Shown here: one piece after another, positions 48,092 to 57,212 of the stretch
Position numbering within the stretch: the first letter of the stretch is position 1
Layout: each line of letters starts with the position of its first letter
Source of the DNA: Novilysobacter selenitireducens
GTDB lineage: Bacteria > Pseudomonadota > Gammaproteobacteria > Xanthomonadales > Xanthomonadaceae
DNA: 64,000 bases
Reading direction: 5' to 3'
Assembly: GCF_020026895.1 (NCBI RefSeq)
Contig: NZ_JAINZW010000004.1
Coordinates: 1-64,000 of the forward strand
The notes under the pieces: generated by a model
The model's database searches: none
What the model saw: the letters and a program-made list of their open reading frames with translations, nothing else
Told to the model about the DNA's origin: nothing
Made by a program: the position numbers and the translations under genes

Positions 48092-49390
48092 ATGCGCATC
48101 GCAGTCATCGGCAGCGGTATCGCCGGCCTGGCATCGGCGTGGCTGCTGTCGCGCCAGCACGACGTCACCCTGTTCGAGGCCGAGCCGCGGCTGGGCGGTC
48201 ACACGCACACTCATGACGTTGAGCTGCATGGACGCGGGTACCGGGTGGACACGGGCTTCATCGTGTTCAACCCGGCGCACTACCCGCTGCTCAATCGGCT
48301 GTTCGCCGAACTCGGAGTGGCCTCGCAGCCCACCACCATGAGCTTCTCGGTGCGCAACGAGGCGAGCGGGCTGGAGTACAACGCCACCGACCTGGACGGC
48401 CTGTTCTGCCAGCGGCGCAACCTGGTGTCCCCGCGGTTCTGGGGGATGCTGCTGGACCTGCGCCGGTTCTACCGCGATGCACCCGCGCTTCTGAAGGGCG
48501 ATGGCCCGGGCCCCGGCCTCGGCGACTACCTGCGCGAGCACCGCTACGGCGCGGCCTTCCGCGACGAGCACCTGGTGCCCATGGCCTCGGCGCTGTGGTC
48601 GTCCTCGAGCGACGACATCCTGTCGTTTCCGGCGCGCTACCTGGTGCAGTTCATGGCGAACCACCAGATGCTGCAGGTATCGGGACGGCCGCAATGGCGC
48701 GTGGTGAGCGGTGGTTCCTCGAGCTACATCGAGGCGATGCGTACCACGTGGCGCGTGCACGAGCGCATCGCCTGCCCGGTGCACGCCCTGCGCCGTGATG
48801 CCGACGGGGTGGAGGTCGAGTCGATCATCGGCCGCGAGCGCTTCGACCACGCCGTGCTGGCCTGCCACAGCGACCAGGCACTGCACCTGCTGGCCGATGC
48901 CGACCCGCGCGAACGCGACATCCTGGGTGCGATGCGCTACCAGGCCAACGACACCGTGCTGCATACCGATGCACGCCTGCTGCCGCGCAACCGCAAGGCG
49001 TGGGCCGCATGGAACGCGCTGCTGCCGCGCAAGGGCAGCGATGCCTGCACCGTCAGCTACTGCATGAACCTGCTGCAAAGCATCGACGCGCCCGAGCCGC
49101 TGGTGGTCACGCTCAATCGCACCGATGCCATCGACCCGACCCGCGTGCTGCGGCGCATGGAGTACCACCACCCGCTGTACTCGCACGCATCGGTCGCCGC
49201 GCAGGCGCGCAAGGCGGAGATCCAGGGGCACCGCCGCACGTGGTTCGCCGGCGCGTACTGGGGCTGGGGCTTCCATGAGGACGGCATGCGCAGCGCGGTC
49301 GAAGTGGCGCGCGCACTGGGCGTGGTGTGGGACGGTGCCGCGCCTGCCGATCCAGCCGCGCGCGTTGCGCCCGAGCCGGTGGCTGCATGA
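48092..49390 (+). CDS. FAD/NAD(P)-binding oxidoreductase (amine-oxidase-like)
   Basis: A 432-residue flavoprotein. The N-terminal dinucleotide motif IAVIGSGIAGLASAW is followed by FEAEPRLGGHTHTHD, and the late GWGFHEDGMRSAVEVARAL closes the FAD site. It belongs to the NAD(P)-binding amine-oxidase-like proteins that stand next to DUF1365 and CFA synthase in many proteobacteria. It may reduce or dehydrogenate methylated acyl chains, by analogy with enzymes that make branched or furan fatty acids; that is inference. It overlaps the next gene by 4 bp. Confidence 0.9.
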   Translation: MRIAVIGSGIAGLASAWLLSRQHDVTLFEAEPRLGGHTHTHDVELHGRGYRVDTGFIVFNPAHYPLLNRLFAELGVASQPTTMSFSVRNEASGLEYNATDLDGLFCQRRNLVSPRFWGMLLDLRRFYRDAPALLKGDGPGPGLGDYLREHRYGAAFRDEHLVPMASALWSSSSDDILSFPARYLVQFMANHQMLQVSGRPQWRVVSGGSSSYIEAMRTTWRVHERIACPVHALRRDADGVEVESIIGRERFDHAVLACHSDQALHLLADADPRERDILGAMRYQANDTVLHTDARLLPRNRKAWAAWNALLPRKGSDACTVSYCMNLLQSIDAPEPLVVTLNRTDAIDPTRVLRRMEYHHPLYSHASVAAQARKAEIQGHRRTWFAGAYWGWGFHEDGMRSAVEVARALGVVWDGAAPADPAARVAPEPVAA

Positions 49391-50160
49391 CGGCGCCCGT
49401 TGCCAGCGCCGTCTACGAAGGACGGGTACGGCATCGCCGGCGCGCGCCGCACGCGCACGCCTTCACCTACGGCATGGCGCAGCTGTACATCGACCTGGCC
49501 GAGCTGGACACGCTGTTCGATCGCCACCGGCTGTGGTCGGTCGGGCGCCGCAACCTGGGCGAGTTCCGCCGCAGCGACTACCTGGGGCCGCCGGAGCTGC
49601 CGCTGGACGAGGCGGTGCGCCAGCGCGTCCAGGACGCGATCGGCCGGCGTCCGGCCGGGCCCGTGCGCTTGCTGGCGCACCTGCGCTACTTCGGCCACGT
49701 CTTCAACCCGGTCAGCTTCTACTACTGCTTCAACGCCGACGGCATCCGCCTGGACTGCATCGTCGCGGAGATCACCAACACGCCGTGGAAGGAGCGCCAC
49801 GCCTACGTGCTGCCGGTCGAGGACGCCACGCCGCGCGGGCGCGCGCTGGAATGGCGCTTCCCCAAGGCGTTCCACGTCTCGCCCTTCATGCCGATGGCTC
49901 GCGACTACGCGTGGCGCTTCACCCTTCCCGGTGATGACCTGCACGTCCACATGGACGTGATCGCGGACGGGCGCGACGAATTCGACGCCACCTTGGCGCT
50001 GCAGCGGCGTCCGCTCGACAGGGCGGGACTGGCACGCGTGCTGTGGGGCTTTCCGCTGATGACGCTGCAGGTCGTGGGCGCCATCCACTGGCACGCGCTG
50101 CGCCTTTGGATGAAAGGCAACCCCGTGCATGACCATCCGAAACTCCGGGAGTCCCGATGA
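49387..50160 (+). CDS. DUF1365 family protein
   Basis: A 257-residue protein of the DUF1365 family, which regularly accompanies CFA synthases. Conserved parts are YEGRVRHRRRAPHAHAFTYG at the start, HLRYFGHVFNPVSFYYCF, and KAFHVSPFMPMARDYAWRF. No biochemical activity is established to my knowledge. It is coupled by ATGA overlaps to the flavoprotein before it and the CFA synthase after it, so the three are probably needed together. Confidence 0.92.
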   Translation: MTAPVASAVYEGRVRHRRRAPHAHAFTYGMAQLYIDLAELDTLFDRHRLWSVGRRNLGEFRRSDYLGPPELPLDEAVRQRVQDAIGRRPAGPVRLLAHLRYFGHVFNPVSFYYCFNADGIRLDCIVAEITNTPWKERHAYVLPVEDATPRGRALEWRFPKAFHVSPFMPMARDYAWRFTLPGDDLHVHMDVIADGRDEFDATLALQRRPLDRAGLARVLWGFPLMTLQVVGAIHWHALRLWMKGNPVHDHPKLRESR

Positions 50161-51485
50161 ACGAACGTGTCCGTGACGATGCCGCACCCTCCATCGCCGC
50201 GCCGGGGGCGCTGGACCGGTGGCTGCGCGGGCAGCTGCTGTCGAAGATGGATGCCTTGCGCGGCGGCCGGTTGACGCTGGTCGACCCGCTGGGCGAGGCG
50301 GTGCTGGGCGAGGCCGACGACGGCGCGCTGCAGGTGCGCATCCACGTCCGCGACCTGCGCTTCTACCGCGCGGTGGCCGCCAACGGCAGTGTCGGCGCGG
50401 GCGAAGCCTTCATCCAGGGGTGGTGGCAGTGCGATGACGGCGGGGGCGCGGCGGGCGACGGGCTGGTGCGCCTGGTGCGCCTGCTGGTGCGCAACCGCGA
50501 CCTGCTCGACGGCATGGAGTCCGGGCCGGCGCGACTGGGCGGCTGGGCGATGCGCGCCTGGCACCGGCTGCGGCGCAACACCCGCGACGGCAGCCGGCGC
50601 AACATCGCCGCGCACTACGACCTGGGCAACGAGCTGTTCTCGCTGTTCCTGTCGCCCGACCTCATGTACTCGTCGGCGGTGTGGGCCGGGGATGCCGACA
50701 CCGGCGCAGGCGACACGCTGGAGGCGGCATCGACCCGCAAGCTCGACCGCATCTGCCACAAACTCGACCTCAAGCCCGGCGATCGCGTGGTGGAGATCGG
50801 CACCGGCTGGGGCGGGTTCGCGCTGCATGCCGCGCGCCAGTACGGCTGCCACGTCACCACCACCACGATCTCGCGCGAGCAGCACGCGCTGGCGTCGCAA
50901 CGCGTGGCCGAAGCCGGTCTGCAGGACCGCGTCACGCTGCTGTTGGAGGACTACCGCGACCTGACCGGCCGCTACGACAAGCTGGTGTCGATCGAGATGA
51001 TCGAGGCGATCGGCGCCGATTACCTGGACACGTATTTCGGCAAGCTGGGCGATCTGCTCGAGCCCGACGGCCTGGCGCTGGTGCAGGCCATCACCATCGA
51101 GGACCATCGCTACGACCAGGCGCTGGCGTCGGTCGACTTCATCAAGCGCTACGTTTTCCCCGGCAGTTTCATCCCGTCGATCCACGCGATGCTGACGGCC
51201 AAGACCCGCGCCAGCGACCTGGCGCTGACGCACCTGGAGGATTTCGGCGGCTCGTACGCCCTGACGCTGCAGGCGTGGCGGAACCGCTTCATGGCACGGC
51301 TCCCGGAGGTTCGCGCGCAGGGATTCGACGAGCGCTTCATCCGGATGTGGCTGTTCTACCTGGCGTACTGCGAAGGCGGCTTCCGCGAGCGCTCCATCGG
51401 CGTTGCCCACCTGCTGCTGGCCAAGCCCGGCAACCGGCGGCCGTCGCTGCTTCCGCCGTTGCCGGCGATGGGAGTGGAGGCATGA
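50157..51485 (+). CDS. cfa: Cyclopropane-fatty-acyl-phospholipid synthase
   Basis: A 442-residue SAM-dependent enzyme. The N-terminal domain (about 1-130) with GEAFIQGWW binds the lipid. The catalytic part starts at NIAAHYDLGNELFSLFLSP, followed by DLMYSSAVW, the SAM motif VVEIGTGWGGFALHAA, SIEMIEAIG and FIKRYVFPGSFIPS. The typical reaction adds a methylene across the double bond of an acyl chain in a membrane phospholipid. In this setting it could alternatively act as a methyltransferase giving a methyl-branched chain. It is the fourth gene after the anti-sigma factor in a coupled operon. Confidence 0.94.
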   Translation: MNERVRDDAAPSIAAPGALDRWLRGQLLSKMDALRGGRLTLVDPLGEAVLGEADDGALQVRIHVRDLRFYRAVAANGSVGAGEAFIQGWWQCDDGGGAAGDGLVRLVRLLVRNRDLLDGMESGPARLGGWAMRAWHRLRRNTRDGSRRNIAAHYDLGNELFSLFLSPDLMYSSAVWAGDADTGAGDTLEAASTRKLDRICHKLDLKPGDRVVEIGTGWGGFALHAARQYGCHVTTTTISREQHALASQRVAEAGLQDRVTLLLEDYRDLTGRYDKLVSIEMIEAIGADYLDTYFGKLGDLLEPDGLALVQAITIEDHRYDQALASVDFIKRYVFPGSFIPSIHAMLTAKTRASDLALTHLEDFGGSYALTLQAWRNRFMARLPEVRAQGFDERFIRMWLFYLAYCEGGFRERSIGVAHLLLAKPGNRRPSLLPPLPAMGVEA

Positions 51486-52051
51486 ACAACGACACGCGCG
51501 CCGGTCTCGTCGGCAACGTGCTGGGCAACCAGGCAGTGTGGCTGTGCGCGGTGGCCGGTGCGGGGCGTGGAGTGGCCTGGCCCGCGGTCGTCGCCGCGCT
51601 GCTGTACTGCGCGTGGCAGCTGCGGATGTCGACGACGCGGGCGATCGACCTCCGGCTGCTGGCTGTCGCGCTCGTGCTGGGCTGCGTGGTCGACGGCGGG
51701 CTGGCCGCAGCCGGTTGGCTGGACTACGCCGCGCCATGGCCGGCGACGGATTTCGCGCCGGCATGGATCCTCGCGTTGTGGGCGGCGTTCGCGATGCTGC
51801 CCATGCACGCGCTGGCATGGTTGCGGCACCGGCCGCGGGCCGCGTTCGCGTTCGGTGCCATCGGTGGCCCGTTGGCGTACCTGGGCGCGGCGCGTGGATT
51901 CGATGCGGTGGCCGTGACCGGGCCGGCAACACTGACGTGGATGGTCCTCGCGCTGGCCTGGGGCGCGGCGTTTGCATTGTTGATGCAGGTGGCGGGGCGC
52001 GCGTCCGCTCCGGCACCGCAGCCGGTCGCAAGGGAGGGTGTGCCGACATGA
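51482..52051 (+). CDS. DUF2878 family membrane protein
   Basis: A 189-residue small membrane protein with about five hydrophobic segments, starting MNNDTRAGLVGNVLGNQAVW. The GNVLGNQAVW start and the mid-protein WILALWAAFAMLPMHALAWL are typical of DUF2878, which is found with DUF1295 and CFA-like genes. Function unknown. It overlaps both neighbours by 4 bp. Confidence 0.82.
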   Translation: MNNDTRAGLVGNVLGNQAVWLCAVAGAGRGVAWPAVVAALLYCAWQLRMSTTRAIDLRLLAVALVLGCVVDGGLAAAGWLDYAAPWPATDFAPAWILALWAAFAMLPMHALAWLRHRPRAAFAFGAIGGPLAYLGAARGFDAVAVTGPATLTWMVLALAWGAAFALLMQVAGRASAPAPQPVAREGVPT

Positions 52052-52860
52052 GCGCGTTTGGACTGATTGGACTGGCATGGGCCGCCGCCGCACTCGCGAT
52101 GACGGCCGGCTGGCAGTGGCAGCGACGCCGCGACAATGCCGGCATCGTCGACGTCATCTGGGCGGCGGGCGTCGGCGGCAGCGCGGCGCTGTACGGCCTG
52201 CTGGGCGATGGCGCGACGTGGCCGCGCGTGACGCTCGCGCTGCTCGGCAGCCTGTGGGGCCTGCGCTTGGCGCGGCACCTGTGGGTGCGCGTGCGCGGAG
52301 AGGACGAGGACGGCCGCTACCGGCACCTGCGCACCCATTGGCACGGCCACCAGGGGAAGTTCTTCCTGTTCTTCCAGGCGCAGGCGCTGCTCATCGTGCT
52401 GTTCTCGCTGCCGTTCCTCGCCGTGGCGCGTAATCCGGTGGAGGGGTTCACCGGGTGGTGGCTTGCGGGCGTGGCGATCTGGATCGGCAGCGTGGCGGGC
52501 GAGGGCATCGCCGACCACCAGCTGGCGCGTTTCCGCGCCGACCCCGCGAACCGCGGCAGGACCTGCCGCGCCGGGCTGTGGCGGTACTCGCGGCACCCCA
52601 ACTACTTTTTCGAATGGACCCACTGGTTCGCCTACGTGTGCCTGGCGGTCGGCTCGCCCATCGCGTGGCTGGCGTGGGCCGGACCGGTGGTGATGTACGT
52701 CTTCCTGCGCTGGATCAGCGGCATCCCCTACACCGAGGCGCAGGCGCTGCGCACGCGCGGCGATGACTACCGCGAGTACCAGCGAACCACGCCCATGTTG
52801 ATCCCGTGGTCCCCGAAGGCCGGCCGCCACGCCCCCGACACGACAGAGGATTCCGAATGA
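52048..52860 (+). CDS. DUF1295 / steroid 5-alpha-reductase-like membrane protein
   Basis: A 270-residue integral membrane protein of the DUF1295 family. It has several membrane helices and the C-terminal signature LWRYSRHPNYFFEWTHWFAY, which resembles the NADPH-binding end of steroid 5-alpha reductases and isoprenylcysteine methyltransferases, and later GIPYTEAQALRTRGDDYREYQ. A role as a reductase of unsaturated lipid intermediates is plausible but unproven. It overlaps both neighbours by 4 bp. Confidence 0.9.
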   Translation: MSAFGLIGLAWAAAALAMTAGWQWQRRRDNAGIVDVIWAAGVGGSAALYGLLGDGATWPRVTLALLGSLWGLRLARHLWVRVRGEDEDGRYRHLRTHWHGHQGKFFLFFQAQALLIVLFSLPFLAVARNPVEGFTGWWLAGVAIWIGSVAGEGIADHQLARFRADPANRGRTCRAGLWRYSRHPNYFFEWTHWFAYVCLAVGSPIAWLAWAGPVVMYVFLRWISGIPYTEAQALRTRGDDYREYQRTTPMLIPWSPKAGRHAPDTTEDSE

Positions 52861-53936
52861 ATGCCATGGTCGATTCAGAACTGCCGCACGACCGCCCCGG
52901 CCCCGGCCTGCTCGGCCTGGCCGAGCGCGGCCACGTGCCCGACGCGCTGCTGCGCATGGGCATCCGGCGCATGTGCGAGCAGCGCCTGCGCGAGGAGTCC
53001 GAGGGTGGGCTGGAAGCCCAGGCCGAGCGTTTCGCGCGCCGCATCGAGTCGCTGCGCACCAGCCCCGTCGCCATCCACACCGATGCCGCCAACGCGCAGC
53101 ACTACGAGCTGCCGCCGGCGTTCTTCCAGCATTGCCTGGGCAAGCGGCTGAAGTACTCGAGCTGCTACTACCCGACCGGCAACGAGACGCTGGACCAGGC
53201 CGAGGACGCGATGCTCAAGCTGTATGGCGAGCGCGCAGGGCTGCGCGACGGCCAGTCGATCCTCGAGCTGGGTTGCGGCTGGGGGTCGCTGACGCTGTGG
53301 ATGGCCGAGCGCTATCCGAACGCCACCATCACCACGGTGTCCAACTCCGCCCTGCAGCGCGAGCACATCCTGGCGCAGTGCCGGCAACGCGCGCTGTTCA
53401 ACGTCCAGGTGATCACCTGCGACGTCAACACGCTGGAGCTGGAGGGCGGGCGGTTCGACCGCTGCGTGTCGATCGAGATGTTCGAGCACATGCGCAATTA
53501 CGAAACCCTGCTGGGCCGGATCGCCGGCTGGCTCAAGCCCGGTGGCGCGCTGTTCGTGCACATCTTCATGCACAGGACGCTGATGTATCCGTTCGAGACC
53601 GAAGGCGAGGACAACTGGATGGGCCGGCACTTCTTCACCGGCGGGCTGATGCCGGCGGCGGACACGCTGCCGTGGTTCCAGCGCGACCTGCGCATCGACA
53701 GGCGCTGGGTGGTCGACGGCACCCATTACCAGCGCACGGCCAACCAGTGGCTGCAGCGCCAGGACAACCAGCGCGGGGCCGTCATGGCGGTGTTGCGCGA
53801 GGCGTACGGCGAGGCCGGCGCGGCGCTGTGGTTCCAGCGCTGGCGGATGTTCTGGATGGCCTGCGCGGAGATGTTCGGCCTGCGCGGCGGGCAGGAGTGG
53901 GGCGTGGGGCACTACCGGTTCGTGCGGCCGGAGTGA
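52857..53936 (+). CDS. CFA-synthase-like SAM-dependent methyltransferase
   Basis: A 359-residue methyltransferase related to CFA synthases and plant coclaurine N-methyltransferases. The SAM motif is ILELGCGWGSLTLWMA, preceded by NAQHYELPPAFFQ and followed by CVSIEMFEHMRNYE and WLKPGGALFVHIFMH. It lacks the N-terminal lipid domain of the cfa gene in this operon, so it probably acts on a different substrate. It is the last gene of the run; no T-rich terminator follows before the tRNA promoter. Confidence 0.9.
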   Translation: MNAMVDSELPHDRPGPGLLGLAERGHVPDALLRMGIRRMCEQRLREESEGGLEAQAERFARRIESLRTSPVAIHTDAANAQHYELPPAFFQHCLGKRLKYSSCYYPTGNETLDQAEDAMLKLYGERAGLRDGQSILELGCGWGSLTLWMAERYPNATITTVSNSALQREHILAQCRQRALFNVQVITCDVNTLELEGGRFDRCVSIEMFEHMRNYETLLGRIAGWLKPGGALFVHIFMHRTLMYPFETEGEDNWMGRHFFTGGLMPAADTLPWFQRDLRIDRRWVVDGTHYQRTANQWLQRQDNQRGAVMAVLREAYGEAGAALWFQRWRMFWMACAEMFGLRGGQEWGVGHYRFVRPE

Positions 53937-53997
53937 CGTCGAGGCGACCTCGGGACCACCTCGGGGCGACCGTTGGCGCGGGGCCTGCATATTGGTG

Positions 53998-54026
53998 TTG
54001 ACAACCCTATCGCCGCAACGCAACAT
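53998..54026 (+). promoter_or_regulatory. Probable promoter of tRNA-Leu
   Basis: A perfect TTGACA (53998-54003), a 17-bp spacer and CAACAT (54021-54026), which keeps the key A and final A-T of a -10 box. The predicted start is about 28 bp before the tRNA. Confidence 0.6.
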
Positions 54027-54060
54027 ACGCGGCCCGCACAGCCGCAAGCCGTGCGGGTTT

Positions 54061-54147
54061 GCCCAGGTGGCGGAATTGGTAGACGCACTAGCTTCAGGTG
54101 CTAGCGGGGGCAACTCCGTGGAGGTTCGAGTCCTCTCCTGGGCACCA
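54061..54147 (+). tRNA. tRNA-Leu (anticodon CAG)
   Basis: An 87-base gene including the encoded CCA. The acceptor arms GCCCAGG and CCTGGGC pair. The anticodon stem CTAGC / GCTAG closes the loop TTCAGGT, giving anticodon CAG. A long variable arm (GGGGGCAACTCCGT region) marks a class II leucine tRNA, and GGTTCGAGTCC is the T loop. A terminator follows directly. Confidence 0.97.
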
Positions 54148-54152
54148 TATCC

Positions 54153-54188
54153 AACGAAAAACCCCCGCTCACGCGGGGGTTTTTCGTT
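54153..54188. terminator. Bidirectional terminator after tRNA-Leu
   Basis: A perfect 16-bp stem, AACGAAAAACCCCCGC with its complement, around TCAC. The stem's own 3' arm contains GTTTTTC, so it can stop transcription from both sides. Confidence 0.9.
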
Positions 54189-54300
54189 TCAGTCCCGGCC
54201 ACTTTGCCGACGCGGTCCACCCGCGTGGCAGGGTCGGGGATTCACGCGGCTTGAAGGACCCCGTCGCGACACTGGCATGGAGCATGCATCCGGGCCGGGG

Positions 54301-54549
54301 ATGACCGAACGCGAGCGCAGGAAAACCAATGGCAGCGCACCTGACACCGCCGCGCTGCGTGCCGGGCTGACACCCGCGCAGCTCAAGACCCTGGCGACCA
54401 TGGAGCAGTTCCGCTGGTCGTTGCGGTTCGTCCGCAGGCCGCTCTTCCAGGACCCGGTCCCGGTGCTTTTCGCACCCGACGGCCGGTATGTCGTGCTCAA
54501 CGGCGACGGCACGATCGACGAAACCCCGACGCTCAAGCTGCGCGACTGA
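54301..54549 (+). CDS. Small conserved-looking protein of unknown function
   Basis: An 82-residue cytosolic protein. The C-terminal half reads as a compact domain, with TMEQFRWSLRFVRRPLFQDP followed by PVPVLFAPDGRYVVLNGDG, and does not look like a random frame because it has normal codon use. I cannot name the family. It lies between tRNA-Leu and rnr on the plus strand. An in-frame ATG at 54277 would add 8 residues. Confidence 0.6.
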   Translation: MTERERRKTNGSAPDTAALRAGLTPAQLKTLATMEQFRWSLRFVRRPLFQDPVPVLFAPDGRYVVLNGDGTIDETPTLKLRD

Positions 54550-54678
54550 CGCCGCTGCGGATACGGACGTGCCAGTGGGCGGCGTGCGGGTCCCGTTGCC
54601 GTGCTCGGGCAGTACCCGCCGAAGATCAGAAGTGCTGGCCAAGACGCCGTCTTGATGGGGCTGTGCGACCATGCCCGG

Positions 54679-57132
54679 ATGACCAAGAAAACCCCCAGCA
54701 AGTCGTCCCGGCGCTCGTCCGGCGGTCCCGCAGGCAAGGCCGGCAAAGGTGCGTCGCCATCGCGCGGCGGCCATCGGAAGGGTGGCGCGCCGGGCACCGG
54801 CAAAGGCCCTGCGAAGAAGGCGCCGGGCTGGTTGCCCGAGCCGCCGCCGCGCGGCACCCGCAAGCCCTCCCTGGCGCCGGTCCACGGCAAGGACGGCCTG
54901 CATGACCCGTACGCCGAGCGCGAAGCCGCGCGCTACGAGCAGCCCATCGCCAGCCGGGAAATGATCCTGGGCATGCTGTCGGCCGCCGAAGGCCCGATGG
55001 AGGCCGACGCGCTGGCCGCGAAGCTGGCGCTGACCGACCCCGAACGTTTCGATGCATTGAGCGCACGCCTGCGCGCGATGGTGCGCGACGGCCAGCTGCT
55101 GCAGAACCGCCGCGGCGCGTTCGTGCCGGCCGCGCAGGCCGACCTGATCCCGGGCAGCGTGATCGCCAACCCCGACGGCTTCGGCTTCCTGCGCCCGGAT
55201 GCGGGCACGGGCGACGACCTGTTCCTGCCGCCGGCAGAGATGCGCAAGGTGATGCACGGCGACCGCGTGCTGGCCAGCGTCACCGGCGTGGACCGCCGCG
55301 GCCGCCGCGAGGGCGCGATCGTCGAAGTACTCGAACGGCGCCTCAACCGGATGATCGGCCGTTTCGTCCTCGAGGACGGCGTGAGCTACGTCGAGCCCGA
55401 CGACCGCCGCATCCAGCGCAATATCCTGATCCCGCCGGAGGCGCGCGGCGAGGCGCAGGCCGGGCAGCTGGTGGTGTGCGAGATCACGCGCGCGCCCGAC
55501 GGCCGCCGCCCGCCGATGGGCCGCATCCTCACCGTGCTGGGGGAGCGCCTGACCGCCTCGCTGGCGGTGCAGGCGGCCATCCACGGCCACGACATTCCGC
55601 ACGAGTTCCCGCAGCCGGTGCTCGACCAGGCCGCGGCCGTGCCGCTGGAAGTGCAGCCGGCCGACACCAAGGGCCGGGTGGACATCCGCGACCTGCCGCT
55701 GGTCACCATCGACGGCGAGGACGCCAAGGACTTCGACGACGCCGTCTACTGCGAGCCCAACCACGACGGCTTCCGCCTGGTGGTCGCCATCGCCGACGTC
55801 TCCCATTACGTGCGGCCCGGCACCCCGCTGGACGACGAGGCCACGCGCCGCGCGACCTCGGTCTACTTCCCCGGCTTCGTCGTGCCCATGCTGCCGGAGA
55901 CGCTGTCCAACGGCATCTGCTCGCTCAAGCCCAAGGTCGACCGCCTGTGCTTCGTCTGCGACATGCAGATCGACCGCAAGGGCGAGGTCACCTCGTCGAA
56001 GTTCTACGAGGCGGTGATGCACTCGCACGCGCGCCTGACCTACACGCAGGTCTGGCACGCGGTGGGCGACGACGCCAGCGACGAGGCGCGCGAGGATGCG
56101 CTCGGCCGCATCGGCAGCCTGCTGCCGCAGGTGCAGCGTCTCCACCAGCTCTTCCAGGTCTTGGCCAAGGCACGCGCCAAGCGCGGTGCCATCGAGTTCG
56201 AGTCCAGCGAAGTGCGCTTCGTGCTGGGGCCCAAGGGTGAGGTCACCCAGGCCGGCATGATCCAGCGCAACGACGCGCACAAGCTGATCGAGGAATGCAT
56301 GATCGCCGCCAACGTGCAGGCGGCGCTGTTCCTGATCGACGCCGAGGTGCCGGCGCCGTACCGCATCCACGACCGCCCGCCGGAGCAGAAGTACGCCGAC
56401 CTGCTGGAGTTCCTCAAGGAGTTCAAGCTGCGCATGCCGCCGTGGCCGAAGGTGCAGCCGCGCGACTTCACCCAGCTGCTCAGGACCATCCGCGAGCGCC
56501 CCGATGCCGCGCTGCTGGAGTCGGTCCTGCTGCGCAGCCAGAGCCTGGCGGTGTACCAGCCCGAGAACGTCGGCCACTTCGGCCTGGCACTGGAGGCATA
56601 CGCGCACTTCACCTCGCCGATCCGCCGTTACCCGGACCTGCTGGTGCACCGCGCGATCAAGCACGCGCTGTCGGGCGTCAAGCCGGAGAAGTTCAAGTAC
56701 TCGCCCAGCGCGATGGCGCAGCTGGCACTGCAGTGTTCGGAGCGTTCGCGCCGGGCGGAAGAGGCCGAGCGCGAGGTCGACGAGCGCTACCGCGCGGCGT
56801 GGATGGAACAGCACGTCGGCGGCGAGTTCGACGGCGTCATCAGCGGCGTGACCAGCTTCGGGTTGTTCATCGAGCTGGACAACTCCAAGGTCAACGGCCT
56901 GGTGCACGTCACTCAGCTGCCCAACGACTACTACCACTTCGACCCGATCCGGAAGACGCTCACCGGCGAACGCACCGGACGCGAGTTCCGCCTCGGCAAC
57001 CGGGTGTCGATCATCGTGATGAAGGCCTCGGTGGAGGAGCGCAAGATCGACTTCAAGCTGGCCGAGAGTCGCGATGCCAAGGCGCCGCCGCCGCGCGGCC
57101 AGCCGGCCAGGCGGTCGAAGAAGCCCTACTGA
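54679..57132 (+). CDS. rnr: Ribonuclease R
   Basis: An 817-residue 3'-5' exoribonuclease that degrades structured RNA. A Lys/Ser/Gly-rich N-terminal tail (residues 1-85) precedes a helix-turn-helix (about 90-150) and cold-shock domains (from GFGFLRPDAGTGDDLFLP). The RNB catalytic core has VTIDGEDAKDFDDAVYCE with the metal-binding Asp cluster. An S1 domain (GEFDGVISGVTSFGLFIEL) and a short basic tail end the protein. The ATG at 54679 is chosen because it starts the basic tail; the frame upstream has no family similarity. rlmB, usually adjacent, is separated by a TonB receptor gene on the other strand. Confidence 0.96.
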   Translation: MTKKTPSKSSRRSSGGPAGKAGKGASPSRGGHRKGGAPGTGKGPAKKAPGWLPEPPPRGTRKPSLAPVHGKDGLHDPYAEREAARYEQPIASREMILGMLSAAEGPMEADALAAKLALTDPERFDALSARLRAMVRDGQLLQNRRGAFVPAAQADLIPGSVIANPDGFGFLRPDAGTGDDLFLPPAEMRKVMHGDRVLASVTGVDRRGRREGAIVEVLERRLNRMIGRFVLEDGVSYVEPDDRRIQRNILIPPEARGEAQAGQLVVCEITRAPDGRRPPMGRILTVLGERLTASLAVQAAIHGHDIPHEFPQPVLDQAAAVPLEVQPADTKGRVDIRDLPLVTIDGEDAKDFDDAVYCEPNHDGFRLVVAIADVSHYVRPGTPLDDEATRRATSVYFPGFVVPMLPETLSNGICSLKPKVDRLCFVCDMQIDRKGEVTSSKFYEAVMHSHARLTYTQVWHAVGDDASDEAREDALGRIGSLLPQVQRLHQLFQVLAKARAKRGAIEFESSEVRFVLGPKGEVTQAGMIQRNDAHKLIEECMIAANVQAALFLIDAEVPAPYRIHDRPPEQKYADLLEFLKEFKLRMPPWPKVQPRDFTQLLRTIRERPDAALLESVLLRSQSLAVYQPENVGHFGLALEAYAHFTSPIRRYPDLLVHRAIKHALSGVKPEKFKYSPSAMAQLALQCSERSRRAEEAEREVDERYRAAWMEQHVGGEFDGVISGVTSFGLFIELDNSKVNGLVHVTQLPNDYYHFDPIRKTLTGERTGREFRLGNRVSIIVMKASVEERKIDFKLAESRDAKAPPPRGQPARRSKKPY

Positions 57133-57163
57133 CTCCCCGGCGCCAACGCGTGCCGGGTCCGCA

Positions 57164-57190
57164 AGAGAAAAACGGCGCTTTCGCGCCGTT
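57164..57190. terminator. Terminator between convergent rnr and TonB receptor genes
   Basis: The hairpin AACGGCGC-TTTC-GCGCCGTT (57171-57190). On the minus strand it is followed by TTTCTCTT, giving a terminator for the receptor gene; on the plus strand it has a weaker T-rich tail for rnr. Confidence 0.8.
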
Positions 57191-57212
57191 CTTCATGACC
57201 CTGTGCCAGCCG

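Noticed and set aside
54061-54147. tRNA-Leu as attachment site of a genomic island
   Set aside because: No integrase gene and no repeated tRNA 3' end are seen nearby.
54169-56937. 922-codon open frame opposite rnr
   Set aside because: Antisense shadow of RNase R; the composition is typical of reverse frames.
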